Part shown: piece by piece, positions 62,254 through 64,000 of the stretch
How positions within the stretch are numbered: the stretch's first letter is position 1
Layout: each line of letters opens with the position of its first letter
Assembly (NCBI GenBank): GCA_050015055.1
Contig: JBEKCD010000001.1
Span: 1 to 64,000 of the forward strand
Direction: 5' to 3'
Origin: JBEKCD01 sp050015055
GTDB lineage: Archaea > Thermoproteota > Bathyarchaeia > Bathyarchaeales > Bathycorpusculaceae
DNA length: 64,000 nucleotides
The notes under the pieces: model-generated
What the model saw: only the letters and a program-made list of their open reading frames with translations
Told to the model about the DNA's origin: nothing
Database searches by the model: none
Translations under genes and position numbers: made by a program

Positions 62254-64000
62254 TCAGCCCGCTAGTGTGGGTGCTGAAGGTGTTGCACCGCTGAGCGGGG
62301 TCCAGCCTGAGAAGCTGCTTGTCGCAAGATCTAACGAGCTTTGCCACATGGATGTTCCGTCCATTCCGACGACGACGAAGAAGAGTTTGGTTCCTACTAT
62401 TGTGGCTGCGGGACCATCGATGGTTGTTCCAGTTGGCAACACGTTCCAGCCTTGCCAGTTTCCGCCATTCCAAGTGTTGACGTATATTTTGTTGTCATTT
62501 CCTCTGACTGTTAGGTATAGGCTGTTGGAGGTTTGCGATGCGGTGAGGGTTGGGCTGGAGGGTGTGGCTCCGCTTAGCAGCGTCCAGCCTGAGAACGCGT
62601 TGTTCGTGAGGTCCACGGTGGAGTACCATAACGTGTTGTTCATGGAGGAGTCTGTTGGGCTATAGCCTCGCACCACGATGTTGAGTGTACTGCCGAGCAT
62701 TGCTGCTGCTGGTTTGTCGCATGTCGCACCGCTTGGCAACGCATTCCAGCCCTGCCAAACCTGTGCCACCGTGTCATAAACGCGGTAATATATTCGGTTA
62801 TCCAAGCCACGAACCATAAGACACAACGCGGTACCATTCGACGTCAACGTGGGAGCCGACGAAGTTGCACCGCTAAGCATGGTCCAGCCTGAAAAGCTTC
62901 CCGGGTTCGTAATGTTCGTCAGGTATCCGTACCAGAGTGAGTTTCCGTCTGAGCCGCGGACGACTACGTAAAGCTGGTTTCCTAGTATGGCTGCTGCTGG
63001 ACTGTCTATTGTTGATCCTGGAAGAACATTCCAGCCTTCCCAGCTGGCTCCGTTCCAGATTCGATAATAGATCCTGCTGTCCATGCCTCTAACAACCAGA
63101 CTTTCTATCGAAATCCATGGATTAACGAGTGGATAGTGGTCGGTGTTGTTTGCGTCTATGACATATGGGTGATCCCAGATTCCGTCGCTGCCTGGGACAT
63201 TTTGGTTTAGACCCTTGAACAAGTCCACATCCGTGTAGCCGCTCCAGTAGTTACCGCCAGAAGGATACCCGTTGTCCCAAGTGTTACTCGAATTGGTGCT
63301 CTGGACTTCCTGTGTGTTGTCCGCGAAGTTGTTGTGATAAATAAAGTTGCCCGAAACATTGATAAGCTGGATGCCAAACTGATTGTTTCCAGTTAAGTTA
63401 TTCTTGGCTAAGGTGTTGTTTACAGAGTAGATGAATCCCCAAATATAATTATAACTTGGCTCAAGATAGAAACCGCACGCATCGTCTGACACGTTGTTCT
63501 CGGAAAACTTGTTATTTGAAGAAGAAGACATCCAAACGCCGTATTCTTCGTTGCCTGCTATCTGATTTCCAGAGACAACGTTGCAGTAAGCAAGTGCCCA
63601 TGAAAAGCCGCGAGTGTTGTCCATTACAGTGTTAAGTGATATGCTGTTGTAACAAGAACCATAGATTCCCGGTCCTCCATAAGAACTGTAACCAAAACCT
63701 ATACCAATGCCGTTGTCGCTGACAACGTTTCGAGAGATTGTGCTATCACGCATGCCTGCTGCATATATGCCACAATCGCTATTTTTGGTAATATTATTTC
63801 CGATGATGCTGAGGAGTTCTGGTTGCCGAGAATCGAACATATCCAGGATCGCAAATATGCCATCGTTGTTCTCTGTTATGTTGTTGTTAGATATGATGAG
63901 GCCTGAGGAATTATGCGTATAGACGCCAATCGAAAATCCTTGGATTTGGGTGTTTGTAGCTATCACGTTCGTTCTGTTTGAAAGATCTATCCCATATCCG
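62254..64000 (-). CDS. Surface protein: NosD-like beta-helix plus beta-propeller (N-terminus outside window)
   Basis: The frame is open to the right edge (GYGIDLSNRTNVIATNTQIQ), so the signal peptide is missing. About 290 residues of right-handed beta-helix turns follow (GLIISNNNITENNDGIFAI; NSISLNTVMDNTRGFSW; FIYHNNFADNTQEVQ), closed by GNYWSGYTDVD and YPLVNPW. The propeller (about 290 residues) has the same paired blades and ends GATPSAPTLAG. The same beta-helix type is joined to a dockerin in 30336-31652, so the C-terminal units are interchangeable. It is convergent with the jelly-roll protein gene. Confidence 0.9.
   Translation of the reverse strand, partial: GYGIDLSNRTNVIATNTQIQGFSIGVYTHNSSGLIISNNNITENNDGIFAILDMFDSRQPELLSIIGNNITKNSDCGIYAAGMRDSTISRNVVSDNGIGIGFGYSSYGGPGIYGSCYNSISLNTVMDNTRGFSWALAYCNVVSGNQIAGNEEYGVWMSSSSNNKFSENNVSDDACGFYLEPSYNYIWGFIYSVNNTLAKNNLTGNNQFGIQLINVSGNFIYHNNFADNTQEVQSTNSSNTWDNGYPSGGNYWSGYTDVDLFKGLNQNVPGSDGIWDHPYVIDANNTDHYPLVNPWISIESLVVRGMDSRIYYRIWNGASWEGWNVLPGSTIDSPAAAILGNQLYVVVRGSDGNSLWYGYLTNITNPGSFSGWTMLSGATSSAPTLTSNGTALCLMVRGLDNRIYYRVYDTVAQVWQGWNALPSGATCDKPAAAMLGSTLNIVVRGYSPTDSSMNNTLWYSTVDLTNNAFSGWTLLSGATPSSPTLTASQTSNSLYLTVRGNDNKIYVNTWNGGNWQGWNVLPTGTTIDGPAATIVGTKLFFVVVGMDGTSMWQSSLDLATSSFSGWTPLSGATPSAPTLAG

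Overview
The window is archaeal. It encodes TATA-binding protein, Alba, a Cdc48-type AAA ATPase, an archaeosortase and a flavodoxin-like Fe-S flavoprotein. It has CCA-encoding tRNAs, Shine-Dalgarno sites mixed with TATA-led short leaders, and many TTG starts. NosD/dockerin, cohesin-like and InlB-like repeat surface proteins, together with a small zinc-ribbon family, suggest a Thermoproteota lineage such as Bathyarchaeia. That placement is inference from gene content; no rRNA is present.

1-24 kb is mostly housekeeping and small DNA-binding proteins: cdc48 (cut by the left edge), alba, a glycogen-synthase-like glycosyltransferase, tbp plus an OB-fold protein, an MFS transporter, a ChrB-domain protein, a B12/radical SAM protein, tRNA-Asn and tRNA-Pro, divergent pyrI and pyrB, and a large NrdD-like protein with an N-terminal winged helix and ATP-cone but no glycyl-radical site. 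Several genes are decayed: an AbrB-type gene, a RelE-like toxin gene with two in-frame TAGs, and further on a cysK remnant, an AAA ATPase and a frameshifted transposase. A dispersed noncoding repeat family, a 20-bp tandem array in front of an AbrB-like gene, and a hairpin-rich candidate RNA lie between genes.

14.5-52 kb and 60-64 kb hold a cell-surface gene array. The N-terminal modules (thioredoxin-like, rhodanese, Ig-like, InlB-like, NosD beta-helix, jelly-roll) are combined with a few recurring C-terminal modules: a lectin-like beta-propeller ending exactly at the C-terminus (five genes), a dockerin-like domain ending in HYGQHYP (two genes), or a transmembrane tail with an EY.LG...GLAG.FAA pattern (two genes). 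An archaeosortase fused to a zinc ribbon, an outer beta domain and a cytosolic domain sits in the middle. Three of the surface genes share an upstream half-site or palindrome (GAACARTCTTCT). Two of them also share a 38-bp perfect inverted repeat that brackets 46.0-48.8 kb. The secreted rhodanese gene and a divergent HTH regulator share the operator-like motif TATAAC-N3-GTTATA.

53.7-60 kb is a minus-strand glycosylation cluster (GT4, methyltransferase, GT-C, two GT2) that probably builds glycans for these sequon-rich surface proteins. Alternating GCGCGC tracts recur in almost every intergenic gap, and the one insertion sequence landed in the centre of such a GC palindrome.
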